Below, one piece after another: positions 23,821-33,024 of a stretch of DNA of 64,000 nt. The notes beneath the pieces were generated by a model that saw nothing but the letters and a program-made list of their open reading frames with translations, was not told the DNA's origin and made no database searches. Each line of letters starts with the position of its first letter. The stretch's first letter is position 1. The position numbers and the translations under genes are program-made. The DNA comes from Agarivorans gilvus (GTDB taxonomy: Bacteria; Pseudomonadota; Gammaproteobacteria; Enterobacterales; Celerinatantimonadaceae): NCBI RefSeq assembly GCF_001420915.1, contig NZ_CP013021.1, positions 3,754,501 through 3,818,500 of the forward strand. The letters run 5' to 3'.

Positions 23821-24939
23821 ATGTTACTGGATGATTTATTACGTGACATGTCTGAGCGTAAGGCCTCAGATTTATACTTGTCGGTGGGTGTACCTCCTAG
23901 TGCCAAGGTGAGTGGGCGTTTAACCCCTTTGACTGACCAGAAATTGTTGCCAGAACACGTGCTGTCGATGCTGTCGACCATTCGCAACGAAGCACAAATG
24001 AAGGCCTTTGAAGTGGAGCGCGAAGCCAACTTTGCGATTGCTCGCCAGGGCTTAGGCCGTTACCGGGTGAGCGCCTTTTACCAGCGCGAGCAGCCGAGCA
24101 TGGTAATCCGTCGTATCGAGACGGAAATTCCTAGTTTTGAAGAGTTGCAATTACCACAAATATTAAAAGAAGTCGGCCTGTCTAAGCGCGGCTTAATTCT
24201 GTTTGTGGGGGCAACCGGTGCGGGTAAGTCTACCACCCAGGCTAGTATGATTGATTATCGCAATCACAACTCCAGTGGGCATATTCTTACCATTGAAGAT
24301 CCGGTGGAATTCATGCACAAACACGCCGGTTGTATTGTTAACCAGCGTGAAGTGGGCATTGATACGCCATCCTTTGACGAGGCCTTGAAGAACTCCTTGC
24401 GCCAAGCGCCGGATGTAATTTTAATTGGTGAGATCCGTACTCGTGAAACCATGGAGTTTGCTTTGCAATTCTCCGAAACGGGTCACCTTTGTATGGCCAC
24501 GCTGCACGCCAACAACGCCAACCAAGCATTGGATCGGATTATGCACTTAGTGCCAGAAGAGCGGCATCGTCAATTGTGTTTCGATTTGTCATTTAACCTG
24601 CGAGCGATTGTGGCTCAGCAATTGGTGCCCACCAAAGATGGCAACGGCCGTCGCGGGGTGTTTGAGATTTTGCTGAATACGCCTTTGGCGGCAGATTTAA
24701 TCCGTAAGGGAGAGATGCACAAACTCAAAGAGTTGATGAACAAGTCGCGTGAACAGGGCATGCTCACCTTCGACCAAAGTTTGTTTGATCTCTACGAAAA
24801 TGGCGTGATTGGTTACGCCGAAGCCATTGCCCATGCCGATTCACCTAACGATTTACGTCTGATGATTAAATTGCAAGGCTCAGACAAATCGAATAACTTA
24901 GACAGCGGCATGTTAGATGGTGTGACCATCGATTATTAA
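23821..24939 (+). CDS. pilU: PilU, PilT-dependent retraction ATPase
   Basis: A 372-residue accessory retraction ATPase that boosts PilT. Walker A is GATGAGKSTTQASM (about 130-143), then EDPVEFMHKHAGC, Walker B DVILIGEIRTRETM, His box TGHLCMATLHANNA. PilU keeps a longer C-terminal tail than PilT (ending LDGVTIDY). A strong AGGAGG precedes the ATG. It is co-transcribed with pilT, and yaaA follows 17 bases later. Confidence 0.95.
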   Translation: MLLDDLLRDMSERKASDLYLSVGVPPSAKVSGRLTPLTDQKLLPEHVLSMLSTIRNEAQMKAFEVEREANFAIARQGLGRYRVSAFYQREQPSMVIRRIETEIPSFEELQLPQILKEVGLSKRGLILFVGATGAGKSTTQASMIDYRNHNSSGHILTIEDPVEFMHKHAGCIVNQREVGIDTPSFDEALKNSLRQAPDVILIGEIRTRETMEFALQFSETGHLCMATLHANNANQALDRIMHLVPEERHRQLCFDLSFNLRAIVAQQLVPTKDGNGRRGVFEILLNTPLAADLIRKGEMHKLKELMNKSREQGMLTFDQSLFDLYENGVIGYAEAIAHADSPNDLRLMIKLQGSDKSNNLDSGMLDGVTIDY

Positions 24940-24956
24940 GCATTGAAAGGAGTATT

Positions 24957-25733
24957 ATGTTAGCGGTTATTTCACCAGCTAAAACCTTGGATTTTAGTTC
25001 GGAACTACCCAGTCATTCGTCGACTCGACCTGAGTTATTAGAACATAGTGCAGAGTTGATAGAAGTGGCCCGGCAGTTAACTCCGGCTGATATCGCCAGT
25101 TTAATGAAAATTAGCGATAAGTTAGCCGGTTTAAATGCGGCCCGCTTTGCCGAATGGAGCAGTGATTTACCGCCATCTTTGTCTCGGCCGGCGATTTTTG
25201 CCTTTAAGGGGGATGTCTATACTGGCTTAGAGGCAAATACCCTTAGTAGCCAGCAGCTGGACTATGCCCAGCAACATCTGCGGATCCTTTCCGGCTTATA
25301 TGGTTTGTTGCGCCCCTTGGATTTAATGATGGCTTATCGTTTAGAAATGGGGATTAAGTTGGCTAATCCTCGTGGTAGCAATCTGTACCAGTTTTGGGGC
25401 GAGATCATTACTGATAAGCTTAATCAGGCGATTGCCGAGCAGGGTGATAATATTTTGCTTAATTTGGCATCTAACGAGTATTTTAAGGCGGTTAAACCTA
25501 AGCAGCTAGATGCCACGGTGATTACCCCAGTATTTAAAGACCAAAAAAATGGTCAGTACAAAATCATTAGTTTTTATGCGAAAAAAGCCCGTGGCTTAAT
25601 GGCGCGCTATTTATTTGATAAACAAATTAGCAGTGTTGACCAGCTGTGTGAGTTTGATAGCCAAGGTTATTATTTTGACGAAGCGAGTTCTAAGGGTAAT
25701 GAATTGATATTTTTACGCGACCGGCAAGATTAA
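24957..25733 (+). CDS. yaaA: Peroxide stress protein YaaA
   Basis: A 258-residue DUF328/UPF0246 protein. It begins MLAVISPAKTLDF, with FKGDVYTGL (about 82-90), HLRILSGLYGLLRPLDLMMAYRLEMG across about 104-129, NLASNEYFKAV and FYAKKARGLMARY. In E. coli YaaA lowers free iron and protects from hydrogen peroxide and binds DNA. AAAGGAGT precedes the start. It probably reads from the pilTU transcript, ending at the terminator downstream. Confidence 0.94.
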   Translation: MLAVISPAKTLDFSSELPSHSSTRPELLEHSAELIEVARQLTPADIASLMKISDKLAGLNAARFAEWSSDLPPSLSRPAIFAFKGDVYTGLEANTLSSQQLDYAQQHLRILSGLYGLLRPLDLMMAYRLEMGIKLANPRGSNLYQFWGEIITDKLNQAIAEQGDNILLNLASNEYFKAVKPKQLDATVITPVFKDQKNGQYKIISFYAKKARGLMARYLFDKQISSVDQLCEFDSQGYYFDEASSKGNELIFLRDRQD

Positions 25734-25765
25734 GCCGATATTATCTTCTAAAGCCTATGATGACT

Positions 25766-25790
25766 AGCCTCGCCAATGCGGGGCTTTTTA
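25766..25790 (+). terminator. Intrinsic terminator after yaaA
   Basis: AGCCTCGC and GCGGGGCT form an eight-pair stem (one G-U) around CAAT, followed by TTTTTA. It lies 32 bases after the yaaA stop. The rest of the gap to 26061 is AT-rich with no gene and presumably holds the promoter of the OmpA-like lipoprotein. Confidence 0.8.
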
Positions 25791-26061
25791 TTGTAAAAAA
25801 ATTGTTTATTTTTTCTCATCTTAAGTGTATTTGGTCTATTCTTTTTTTGTGATGAATGACGTTGATATTATTAATAAGTGTTAGCGTTTTTGTCCTTGTT
25901 CTTAACAATTCATTTATTTGAGCGTTAATTTTGGGAAGGACAATACTAACAAGAACCTCCTGTAAGAGTGGTCTGTAATTGATAGCTTGGTAAATGGATA
26001 GCTTATTGTTTTATTCAAGAGATTAGAGAATATTCGCCGACTGAGGCTAGATGGAGATAAT

Positions 26062-26786
26062 ATGAAAAATAAGATTGCAGTTCTTGTAACGCTAGTAGGT
26101 GCAGTAAGTTTGGCTGGTTGTTCAAGTGCACCGAAAAGGGAGGCGGGGATTTTGTGTCCTGCTGTTGGCGCTGCTTTTGGTGGCATTCTAGGCGGCGGCG
26201 GCGGTGCCGTGGGAGGGGTATTGTTGGTGCGATTGTCTGTGCCAACCCAGACCAAGATAAAGATGGCGTCGTAAATGATAGTGATATGTGTCCAGATACC
26301 CCAGTGGGTACAGAAGTGGATGAATCAGGTTGTGCCGTTGTTGAAGAAGTGATGGTTGAAGAAACCGTAGTTGAAGAGGTGGTAGAAGAACCAATGGTGG
26401 TTCTGCCAATTATACCTCAGGGCTGTGAACAGTATGTTACGGTTGACGGCGATAAAATCACTGGTTTCGCTACTATTCTGTTTGGCTTTGATAAAGACCA
26501 ATACGCGGATACTGAACAAGGCAAAATTGACTGTATTGCCGATGTAGTCATTGCTAATGATCTTACCGTTGATGCGGTAGGATATACCGATAGTACAGGC
26601 CCTAGCGATTATAATATGGACTTGAGTAAGCGCCGTGCGGATAACGTTGTTAAAGCCTTGATGGCCGCGGGTGTTCCTGCTAGTGAGACATTGGAAGAAG
26701 CTAAAGGTGAAATGGCTCCTGCTACGACCAATGAAACCGAGCAAGGTCGTGCTCATAACCGTCGAGTAGAAGTACGAGTTTACTAA
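26062..26786 (+). pseudogene. OmpA-family lipoprotein with TSP3 repeat, one-base frameshift
   Basis: The N-terminal frame encodes a lipoprotein signal (lipobox LAGC, Cys20) and a glycine-rich stretch AFGGILGGGGGAVGG. The continuation in another frame gives DQDKDGVVNDSDMCPDTPVG (a calcium-binding thrombospondin type-3 motif), an acidic valine/glutamate-rich linker and an OmpA C-terminal peptidoglycan-binding domain (VDAVGYTDSTGPSDYNMDLS, SKRRADNV, NRRVEVRV). The segment is 725 bases, one short of a multiple of three. The break is in GGAGGGGTATT (G4 at 26215-26218), where a fifth G would restore AVGGGIVGAIV and a 241-residue protein. It would be an outer-membrane, cell-wall-anchoring protein. 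A sequencing error is possible. Confidence 0.85.
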
Positions 26787-26813
26787 TACTATTGATGAGT
26801 CTATATAAGTGAA

Positions 26814-26838
26814 AAAGCCACGTTAATCACGTGGCTTT
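26814..26838. terminator. Bidirectional intrinsic terminator between ompA-like gene and srmB
   Basis: AAAGCCACGT and ACGTGGCTTT form a ten-pair stem around TAATC. On the minus strand the stem is followed by TTTTTC, a good terminator for srmB; on the plus strand a T-rich stretch follows more loosely. It lies between two convergent genes. Confidence 0.8.
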
Positions 26839-26854
26839 GGTTGTTTTGAGCGGT

Positions 26855-28111
26855 TTATTTCTTGGCTTTTTTAGCCAGCTTTTTAGCGCGCCCTTTGGCC
26901 TTTTTCTTAGCGGCCTTTTTGTCTTCAACGGTTTTTGGCTTTTTCTTCTTCGCTGGAGGTGCAGAAATGCGATGAGTAGGGCGTAAGCCTTCAATTACCC
27001 GGCGACGAATGGGCTCTTCGGTATAGCGCTCGATCTTGGCTAATACTCCCATGTCATGAGCTTCAACTAGATTAATCGCAATGCCTTTGCGCCCTGCACG
27101 CGCTGTTCTACCGATGCGGTGTACATAAACATCGGGGCTGCGTGGCATATCGTAGTTAAATACATGGCTAATTTCTGGTACATCTAAACCGCGCGCTGCA
27201 ACATCGGTAGCAATTAGGATCTTAACTTGGCCCTCGCGGAACGATTGCATGGCTTGGTTGCGTTTATCTTGGGCCATTTCGCCGCGTAGATAAGATGCTT
27301 TAATCTCATCACTCTGTAACTGCTCGGCTAAGGCATAGAGGCGCTCGCGGGTTTTAACAAATACCACACAGCGCTCAATTTCTTCATTTAATAAATAGTG
27401 ACGCAACAATTGATACTTGTGTTGGGCATCATCGCAGTAATGCAAAATTTGATGAATTTTGGCACGCTCACGGCGAGGTGGTTCCACTTCAATTTGTACT
27501 GGGTCTTGCATGACTTTTTCAGCAAAACGCAATAAGCCTGCGCCTTCCAGCGTGGCCGAAAATAGTGCGGTTTGGCTTCGTTCACTGGTTGCGTCGCTGA
27601 TGGTTTCCATGTCTTTAATGAAGCCCATGTCTAACATACGGTCTGCTTCATCAAGGATCAATAACTCAATAGCCTGAGTATCAAACACCTTGTAGGTGAT
27701 GTACTCCATTAAGCGGCCAGGGGTGGCGATAACAATATCGATATTGCCTTTGAGTTGCTCGGCGTGAACGTCGTATTTAACCCCACCCGTAATATCGATG
27801 GTACTTAACTTAGTACCGGCGGTGGCGAGGCGAGCTTGCTCGGCTACCTGCATGGCCAACTCTCGGGTTGGCGTGAGAATGAGTACACGGCCGGGGCCGG
27901 CTTTACGCCGCGGATGGTCAAGTAGATGCTGAATCGCCGGTAGCAAAAAGCCCAAGGTTTTGCCGGTGCCGGTGGGGGCAGAGGCAAGTACGTCTCGACC
28001 ATCAAGCATTGCCGGAATGGTTTGCTGTTGAATTGTTGTGGCTTTTTGCAAGCCCATAGCACTCACTGCAGATAATATTTGTGAGTCTAGGTCGAGATCT
28101 TCAAAGGTCAT
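26855..28111 (-). CDS. srmB: DEAD-box RNA helicase SrmB
   Basis: A 418-residue ATP-dependent RNA helicase acting in large-subunit ribosome assembly. Motifs: Q-motif region TTIQQQTIPAM, I ASAPTGTGKT (about 43-52), Ia PTRELA, II DEAD in LILDEADRML (about 153-162), III SAT (about 184-186), V ATDVAARGLD and VI HRIGRTARAG. A very lysine-rich tail (last 35 residues) probably binds RNA. It was assigned as SrmB rather than RhlE or DeaD because it is divergent from trmN6 (yfiC), the E. coli arrangement. Confidence 0.9.
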   Translation of the reverse strand: MTFEDLDLDSQILSAVSAMGLQKATTIQQQTIPAMLDGRDVLASAPTGTGKTLGFLLPAIQHLLDHPRRKAGPGRVLILTPTRELAMQVAEQARLATAGTKLSTIDITGGVKYDVHAEQLKGNIDIVIATPGRLMEYITYKVFDTQAIELLILDEADRMLDMGFIKDMETISDATSERSQTALFSATLEGAGLLRFAEKVMQDPVQIEVEPPRRERAKIHQILHYCDDAQHKYQLLRHYLLNEEIERCVVFVKTRERLYALAEQLQSDEIKASYLRGEMAQDKRNQAMQSFREGQVKILIATDVAARGLDVPEISHVFNYDMPRSPDVYVHRIGRTARAGRKGIAINLVEAHDMGVLAKIERYTEEPIRRRVIEGLRPTHRISAPPAKKKKPKTVEDKKAAKKKAKGRAKKLAKKAKK

Positions 28112-28208
28112 AAATCTACCAGATTGTCAGGCGCCATCGACTTGAATCAGTAGCGCGGGTCATTTACATTCGCGGCATAGTATAGCGCCAAACTAAGGCA
28201 AGCAAGAA

Positions 28209-28928
28209 ATGATCGAACATTATCAGCGTCCAGGTTTTACTTTTAAGCAGTTTCATGTGGCTCATGAGCAAACCGCAATGAAGGTTGGTACCGATGGCAT
28301 CTTGCTTGGCGCTTGGCTCGATCTGGAAGGGGCCAAGCAAATCTTAGATGTGGGCACGGGTACGGGTTTAATTAGTTTGATTCTAGCGCAACGTAGTGCT
28401 GGTAAGGCTAAGATTGATGCCATTGATTTAGAGCCCGATGCTTGCCAGCAGGCCCGTGACAATGTGTTTCATAGTCCTTGGCCACAAGCCATTCAAGTTC
28501 ACCAGTGCAGTATGCAGCGATACTCAAGCTCTCAGCCTTATGACTTAATTGTGTCTAACCCGCCGTATTTTCCTGCTGGGCAAAGCTTTGAACAGAAACG
28601 CCAGCAGGCTAGACATAGTGGCTCTTTAAGTGCTACCGAGTTTTTTCTGGCGTTGCAGCAACTTAGCCATCAGGAGTCTTCGGTGGCGCTGATTTTACCT
28701 TGTGATGTGGCTTTGCAATGGATTAATCAAGCAGAGCAACAACAGTGGCATTTAGTTCATCAAGTGCAGGTTTACTCTGTGCCAGCTAAACCGGCAATTC
28801 GTTGTTTGCTGCGTTTTTCTCGCCATCCCCAGCAATGTGTTGAGGAACAGCTTTTTATCTATCAACAAGATAGGTCTTATTCATTAGAGTACATAAATCT
28901 ATGTAAAGACTTATATCTAAAAATGTAG
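28209..28928 (+). CDS. trmN6: tRNA1(Val) (adenine-N6)-methyltransferase TrmN6
   Basis: A 239-residue SAM-dependent methyltransferase that makes m6A37 in tRNA-Val. SAM motif ILDVGTGTGLISLILAQR (about 45-62), acidic loop IDAIDLEPDA and the N6-adenine catalytic motif NPPYF (about 119-123) are visible. The N-terminal FTFKQFHVAHEQTAMKVGTDGILLG is typical (about 10-34). It is divergent from srmB with a 97 bp shared promoter region. Confidence 0.93.
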   Translation: MIEHYQRPGFTFKQFHVAHEQTAMKVGTDGILLGAWLDLEGAKQILDVGTGTGLISLILAQRSAGKAKIDAIDLEPDACQQARDNVFHSPWPQAIQVHQCSMQRYSSSQPYDLIVSNPPYFPAGQSFEQKRQQARHSGSLSATEFFLALQQLSHQESSVALILPCDVALQWINQAEQQQWHLVHQVQVYSVPAKPAIRCLLRFSRHPQQCVEEQLFIYQQDRSYSLEYINLCKDLYLKM

Positions 28929-29057
28929 TTTATTTTGGAGATGTTTTAGATCAAAGTTATAATTCTTGGTCACATATACTGGTTTTATGTTTTATGGCCA
29001 TGCTATATACTGCTGCCCTTTATTTTCTCTCGATAGCAATTCATAGCAGGAGCATGC

Positions 29058-30365
29058 ATGACCAAACAGCTTGGCGCATGGAATACCCTTAGTTTAGGTT
29101 TAATGGTATTTGCCTTCTTTTTAGGTGCCGGTAACTTAATATTTCCGCCAATGGCGGGTCTTTTGGCTGGCGATAATTTACTTGCTTCCATGTTTGGATT
29201 CTTAATGACCGCTGTGGGGTTGCCGTTATTGGGTTTGTTGGCCATTGCCAAGGCTGGCGGAGGTATCGCTCACCTAGGTCGTTACTTGCCGAGCAAAGTG
29301 GCTAACCTAATTGCTTTGGCTGTTTATTTGGTGCTGGTACCCATGTTTGGTATTCCGCGAACTTGCTTAGTGGCTTATGAACTGGGTTTTGTGCCTTTAG
29401 TGGAGAATGCATCTCAGGCGACTCTACTTGGCTATTCACTATTTTACTTCGTCGCTGCTTTGTTGTTTATCCTGCGTCGTGGTGGCTTAATTGATAGCGT
29501 GGGTAAGGTGATTACTCCGTTATTGGTATTGTGTATATCGATAATTGGGGTGAGCGTGTTTAGCCAGCCTTTTGCTGAGATCGCCGCCGCCCAGCAAAAT
29601 TTTGCTGATATGCCTTTTGGGCAGGGCTTTATCGATGGCTACAATACTATGGATGCCTTAGCCGCCTTGATGTTTGGTGTATTGATGATTGAAGCACTTA
29701 ACACCAGAGGTATTAGCGGTAAGGACGCTCAATTCTCATATTTGGTGAAAGCCAGCTTAATTGCCGCAGTGGGCTTAACGCTATTCTATGTAGTGCTATT
29801 TTATCTAGGCGCTACCGCAACGGGTGTGGCGCCTGAGGCGAAAAATGGTGGGCAAATTATTGTTGCCTACGTAGAGGTACTGTTTGGTCTGAAGGGGCAG
29901 TGGCTTTTGGCCACCATTGTCAGTCTTGCCTGTTTTACTACGGCGATTGGTGGTATTTCGTCATTCGCGACCTATGTGAGTGACAACAGCAAATTTTCGT
30001 ATTCACTCATCGCGATTGTTACGGCTGCCTGTTGTGCCTTGGTGGCCAATATCGGCCTCGATCAGTTATTGCTGGTGTCTATCCCGATTCTGATTGGTAT
30101 TTATCCGGTTGCGGTGGCCTTGATTGCCTTTAACTTGTTGGTTAATTGGTTTAACCGTCCTCACATGGCGGCGCGCTTAATTATTGGTGTGGCGGCCTTA
30201 TTTGGTTTGATGGATGGATTAAAAGCTGCCGGTGTGAACATGGACGCCTTCAGTCTTTTGCCTGGCTTCTCGCAAGGTTTTGCTTGGTTACTGCCTACCT
30301 TTGCCGCAGTATTGGTCAGCGTATTTGCTCGTTCAGAGAAAGCCGCGCTCACTGAAACCGCTTAA
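29058..30365 (+). CDS. brnQ: Branched-chain amino acid/cation symporter BrnQ
   Basis: A 435-residue inner-membrane carrier for leucine, isoleucine and valine, with about 12 hydrophobic helices. Family features: FFLGAGNLIFPPMAG (about 21-35), VPMFGIPRTCLVAYELGF (about 96-113), and TMDALAALMFGVLMIEAL (about 197-214). AGGAGCATGC lies before the ATG. It is transcribed alone, with a GC-rich hairpin downstream. Confidence 0.93.
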   Translation: MTKQLGAWNTLSLGLMVFAFFLGAGNLIFPPMAGLLAGDNLLASMFGFLMTAVGLPLLGLLAIAKAGGGIAHLGRYLPSKVANLIALAVYLVLVPMFGIPRTCLVAYELGFVPLVENASQATLLGYSLFYFVAALLFILRRGGLIDSVGKVITPLLVLCISIIGVSVFSQPFAEIAAAQQNFADMPFGQGFIDGYNTMDALAALMFGVLMIEALNTRGISGKDAQFSYLVKASLIAAVGLTLFYVVLFYLGATATGVAPEAKNGGQIIVAYVEVLFGLKGQWLLATIVSLACFTTAIGGISSFATYVSDNSKFSYSLIAIVTAACCALVANIGLDQLLLVSIPILIGIYPVAVALIAFNLLVNWFNRPHMAARLIIGVAALFGLMDGLKAAGVNMDAFSLLPGFSQGFAWLLPTFAAVLVSVFARSEKAALTETA

Positions 30366-30376
30366 ATCTAGACAAC

Positions 30377-30403
30377 ATTGCGCCGTTAGCTAATCGGCGC
30401 AAT
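30377..30403 (+). terminator. Hairpin after brnQ (weak terminator)
   Basis: ATTGCGCCG and CGGCGCAAT form a perfect nine-pair stem around a nine-base loop, 12 bases after the brnQ stop. A T-run is lacking, so it may stabilise the mRNA end or terminate weakly. Confidence 0.5.
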
Positions 30404-30552
30404 ATTCTAAGTTAGCAACATATTGGGTTAATAAAGAAATAATTTTATTTGGCCACTGAAGATCTTTGCCTACAGCGCCTCGTATTCACTTCCAGCCCAC
30501 AATACTATGAAATTTCCTTGTTAGTTTTTCACCGTGCAAGATGGAGTTTGCC

Positions 30553-31914
30553 ATGAAAGAAGTCCCATTTAGGTGGATAGATCGTATAAATGTGCACCTA
30601 AAGTTGCAGGAAAAGTTTCTGTTAATGTTTACTTTTCCGATGCTAGCGCTGATTGGCATACTGCTGATCGTGTCCAGTAATGTTGATCAATATATTGAGT
30701 CTGTTCATCAGCAAGAAGCTCAGTTACTCAGTCAAGTGATTAGTGCTAAGCCTGAGCAACTAGCCGGAATATTGTCGCAAGCGGGTTACGCTTTAAATGG
30801 CAGCAAGGTGAGCTCTCTGCATGAGGATACCTCCATTTTTAGTTTGTTCTCGAATTGGCAGTACGTCAGTATCGCGGCCATTTTATTTGTGGCCGGTTTG
30901 CTGTTTTATTACGTGATGACCTTTATTGGTGGTGCTATGTACCAAATTCATCGCGCACTCGATCTCTTATCCAAGGGGGATCTAACCCACCGTTTGAATT
31001 ACTTTCCGGTACGGGACGAATTTAGCTCCATTGCCATCATTATCGACAAAGTCGCTATTCGTGAACATCAATTGGTCAGTGAAACCAATGCCAGTAATGC
31101 CATGGTTAAAGATTTGTGCGAGCAGTTAAATCAAACCAGCGAACAGTGCAGCGACCTTAGCGTGCAGCAGCAAGATAGAGTGGACTCCTTGGCCAGTGCT
31201 ATTGAGCAAATGGTCTCAACGATTCGTGATGTCGCGGCCAACGCCAACGACACCGCAGAGCAAACTAGCCAAGCCAATCTAGCGACCAGTGAAGGTCAAC
31301 AAAAGGTTGAGCAAACGGTGGATGCCATCGACAGCTTGATGTCTGATGTACAGCGTGCAGAGCAGGCGGTGAACCAATTAGAACAACGTACCCAAGAAAT
31401 TGGTGAGGTGGTCACCACTATTGAAGCGATTTCAGAACAAACCAACTTGTTGGCCTTAAATGCGGCGATTGAGGCGGCGCGTGCCGGTGAGCAAGGTCGT
31501 GGTTTTGCCGTGGTCGCCGATGAAGTGCGTGGTTTAGCAGGGCGCGCTCAGCAAGCAACGGTGAAAATTCAATCGATGATTGAAGAGCTACAAAGCACCA
31601 GTTTAGGTTTAAGTTCTACGGTGAAAGAAAGTGTGCAACGCGGTGAAACCAGCAAGCAGATGATGGGTGGTGTTCACCAAACTATTGCCGATATTAGCCA
31701 GCGAACCGATACGGTGTCTGCCAAGATTTCTGAAATTGCCATTGCTTCAGAAGAGCAGGGCACGGTAGCTACCGGGATTTCCGACGATACTCATCAGTTG
31801 CGCGACCAAACTGTGTTGGTGACCGAATTGGTACAAGGTTCAGAGCAGTCGATAAAAACCTTGTTAGAGCAAGTTGAGTTATTAGAACAGTTGACCAAAG
31901 AGCTGAAAGTGTAA
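30553..31914 (+). CDS. Methyl-accepting chemotaxis protein
   Basis: A 453-residue chemoreceptor. The start at 30553 is preferred over an ATG 12 bases earlier because GGAG lies seven bases upstream. A first membrane helix (about 20-40), a short periplasmic loop of about 65 residues (no room for a full sensing domain), a second helix (about 105-130), a HAMP linker (LLSKGDLTHRLNYF) and a signalling domain with the highly conserved hairpin tip EQTNLLALNAAIEAARAGEQ and GRGFAVVADEVRGLAGRAQ. It would signal through CheW/CheA. The ligand is unknown. Confidence 0.9.
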   Translation: MKEVPFRWIDRINVHLKLQEKFLLMFTFPMLALIGILLIVSSNVDQYIESVHQQEAQLLSQVISAKPEQLAGILSQAGYALNGSKVSSLHEDTSIFSLFSNWQYVSIAAILFVAGLLFYYVMTFIGGAMYQIHRALDLLSKGDLTHRLNYFPVRDEFSSIAIIIDKVAIREHQLVSETNASNAMVKDLCEQLNQTSEQCSDLSVQQQDRVDSLASAIEQMVSTIRDVAANANDTAEQTSQANLATSEGQQKVEQTVDAIDSLMSDVQRAEQAVNQLEQRTQEIGEVVTTIEAISEQTNLLALNAAIEAARAGEQGRGFAVVADEVRGLAGRAQQATVKIQSMIEELQSTSLGLSSTVKESVQRGETSKQMMGGVHQTIADISQRTDTVSAKISEIAIASEEQGTVATGISDDTHQLRDQTVLVTELVQGSEQSIKTLLEQVELLEQLTKELKV

Positions 31915-31923
31915 GCTTAAGAC

Positions 31924-31967
31924 TTCACGCGCCTATCTATAGAAAAACAGAAAACAGGGCGCGTGAA
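31924..31967. repeat. Long-loop hairpin between convergent genes
   Basis: TTCACGCGCC (31924-31933) pairs perfectly with GGCGCGTGAA (31958-31967) around a 24-base A-rich loop. It lies between the convergent chemoreceptor and PEP-CTERM genes and may act as a terminator for both, though no T-run is present. Confidence 0.45.
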
Positions 31968-31983
31968 AGCATCACGGCGCTTG

Positions 31984-32592
31984 CTAATGAGCCCCTTCCA
32001 TCTTAGTTTGACCTCCCCGCATTCTCCAAACTAAACCGAATAAGCCGAGAGCAAGCAGTATCAAGGTTGTAGGCTCATTTACGCTGACGTTATTAGCTTC
32101 GCGGCTGCTGACGGTATACTCCGTCATTGACCAAGTTTCGCTTCTAAAACCACAGGTGTCGGGACTGCCATTGTAACTACAGTATTCTAGATATAGTGAG
32201 CTATCAGAAGTGGACAAATAGTAGTCTAAGTATTTAGCTAAAAAGCCTTCATTATTGGCATAATTAAGATAAAAACTAGTTAGGCTGACATTGAGTAAAT
32301 CATCAATGTAGATGCCTATATAGCTTCCGCCTTGCAGATCTTCTATCTGTATTGTTGATGCAAATCCAGGAGTGGTAAAAATGCCGCTTATTGAACTAAT
32401 GGATGATAACTGCAAGTCTCCAGGTCCATAAGGGATGGGTTGGTATATCGTGTCATCAAAGTTAAGGGTAAGTGAGGTTCCTCGGTTATAATAGATGGTG
32501 ATCGTGTCAATAATTACCCCTGCCTTGAGTGGTAGTGACAGAGTCAGACTTATTAACAGAAAGATGAACTGTTTGTTGAAAGTTACTTGCAT
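31984..32592 (-). CDS. PEP-CTERM-anchored exported protein
   Basis: A 202-residue protein with an N-terminal signal peptide (FIFLLISLTLSLPLKA, cleavage about residue 24) and a C-terminal sorting signal: NEPTTLILLALGLFGLVWRM with arginines after it, the PEP-CTERM pattern. In the family the tail is cut by exosortase (EpsH/XrtA) and the protein goes to the surface or exopolysaccharide. The middle is beta-rich with a cysteine pair and has no recognised domain. No exosortase gene lies in this window. Confidence 0.75.
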   Translation of the reverse strand: MQVTFNKQFIFLLISLTLSLPLKAGVIIDTITIYYNRGTSLTLNFDDTIYQPIPYGPGDLQLSSISSISGIFTTPGFASTIQIEDLQGGSYIGIYIDDLLNVSLTSFYLNYANNEGFLAKYLDYYLSTSDSSLYLEYCSYNGSPDTCGFRSETWSMTEYTVSSREANNVSVNEPTTLILLALGLFGLVWRMRGGQTKMEGAH

Positions 32593-33024
32593 GTTCGTGC
32601 TCCTTGCTGGTGAGTTTTTCTCTACATCAGCGAACCATCAGAGCAGCTAGTGAAGCATGACTCATCGCTGGTGAATTTTAAGCAAGAACAGCACCAGTGT
32701 GTTTTCGTTACAGCTATAAACAATTGTCAAAGCTCGATGCAAGGGTTCAGGTATGCGAATCCATACCAATGAAATAATAGATAAATTACATTTTTATCAT
32801 TCATTATTTTCGGCCCTAAGGAATTTACGAGTGATATTTTATTGGCATGTTTTATGGTAGGACATTTGTCTATCAGTCGAAGTTGTAAAATTATCTGACA
32901 ATTTCGACTGTCGGAGCTTAGGGGCTTACATGAGTAAGTCGCTACTTACTCAGTATTCGGTTTATTTTAATGTGGACAAGGTGGAACTTGAGTTTAGTAC
33001 TGAGTCACTATTGAAGCCTAGATA
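32593..33024. other. Noncoding gap with an inverted repeat (32874-32910)
   Basis: 432 bases with no gene. The PEP-CTERM promoter must lie in the left part, where AT-rich sequence occurs. At 32874-32910 CAGTCGAA-TTGT and ACAA-TTCGACTG form a 13-position inverted repeat with one mismatch and an 11-base centre. It has no T-run and lies about 110 bases from the fldB stop. A small RNA terminator or protein-binding site are both possible. Confidence 0.4.
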
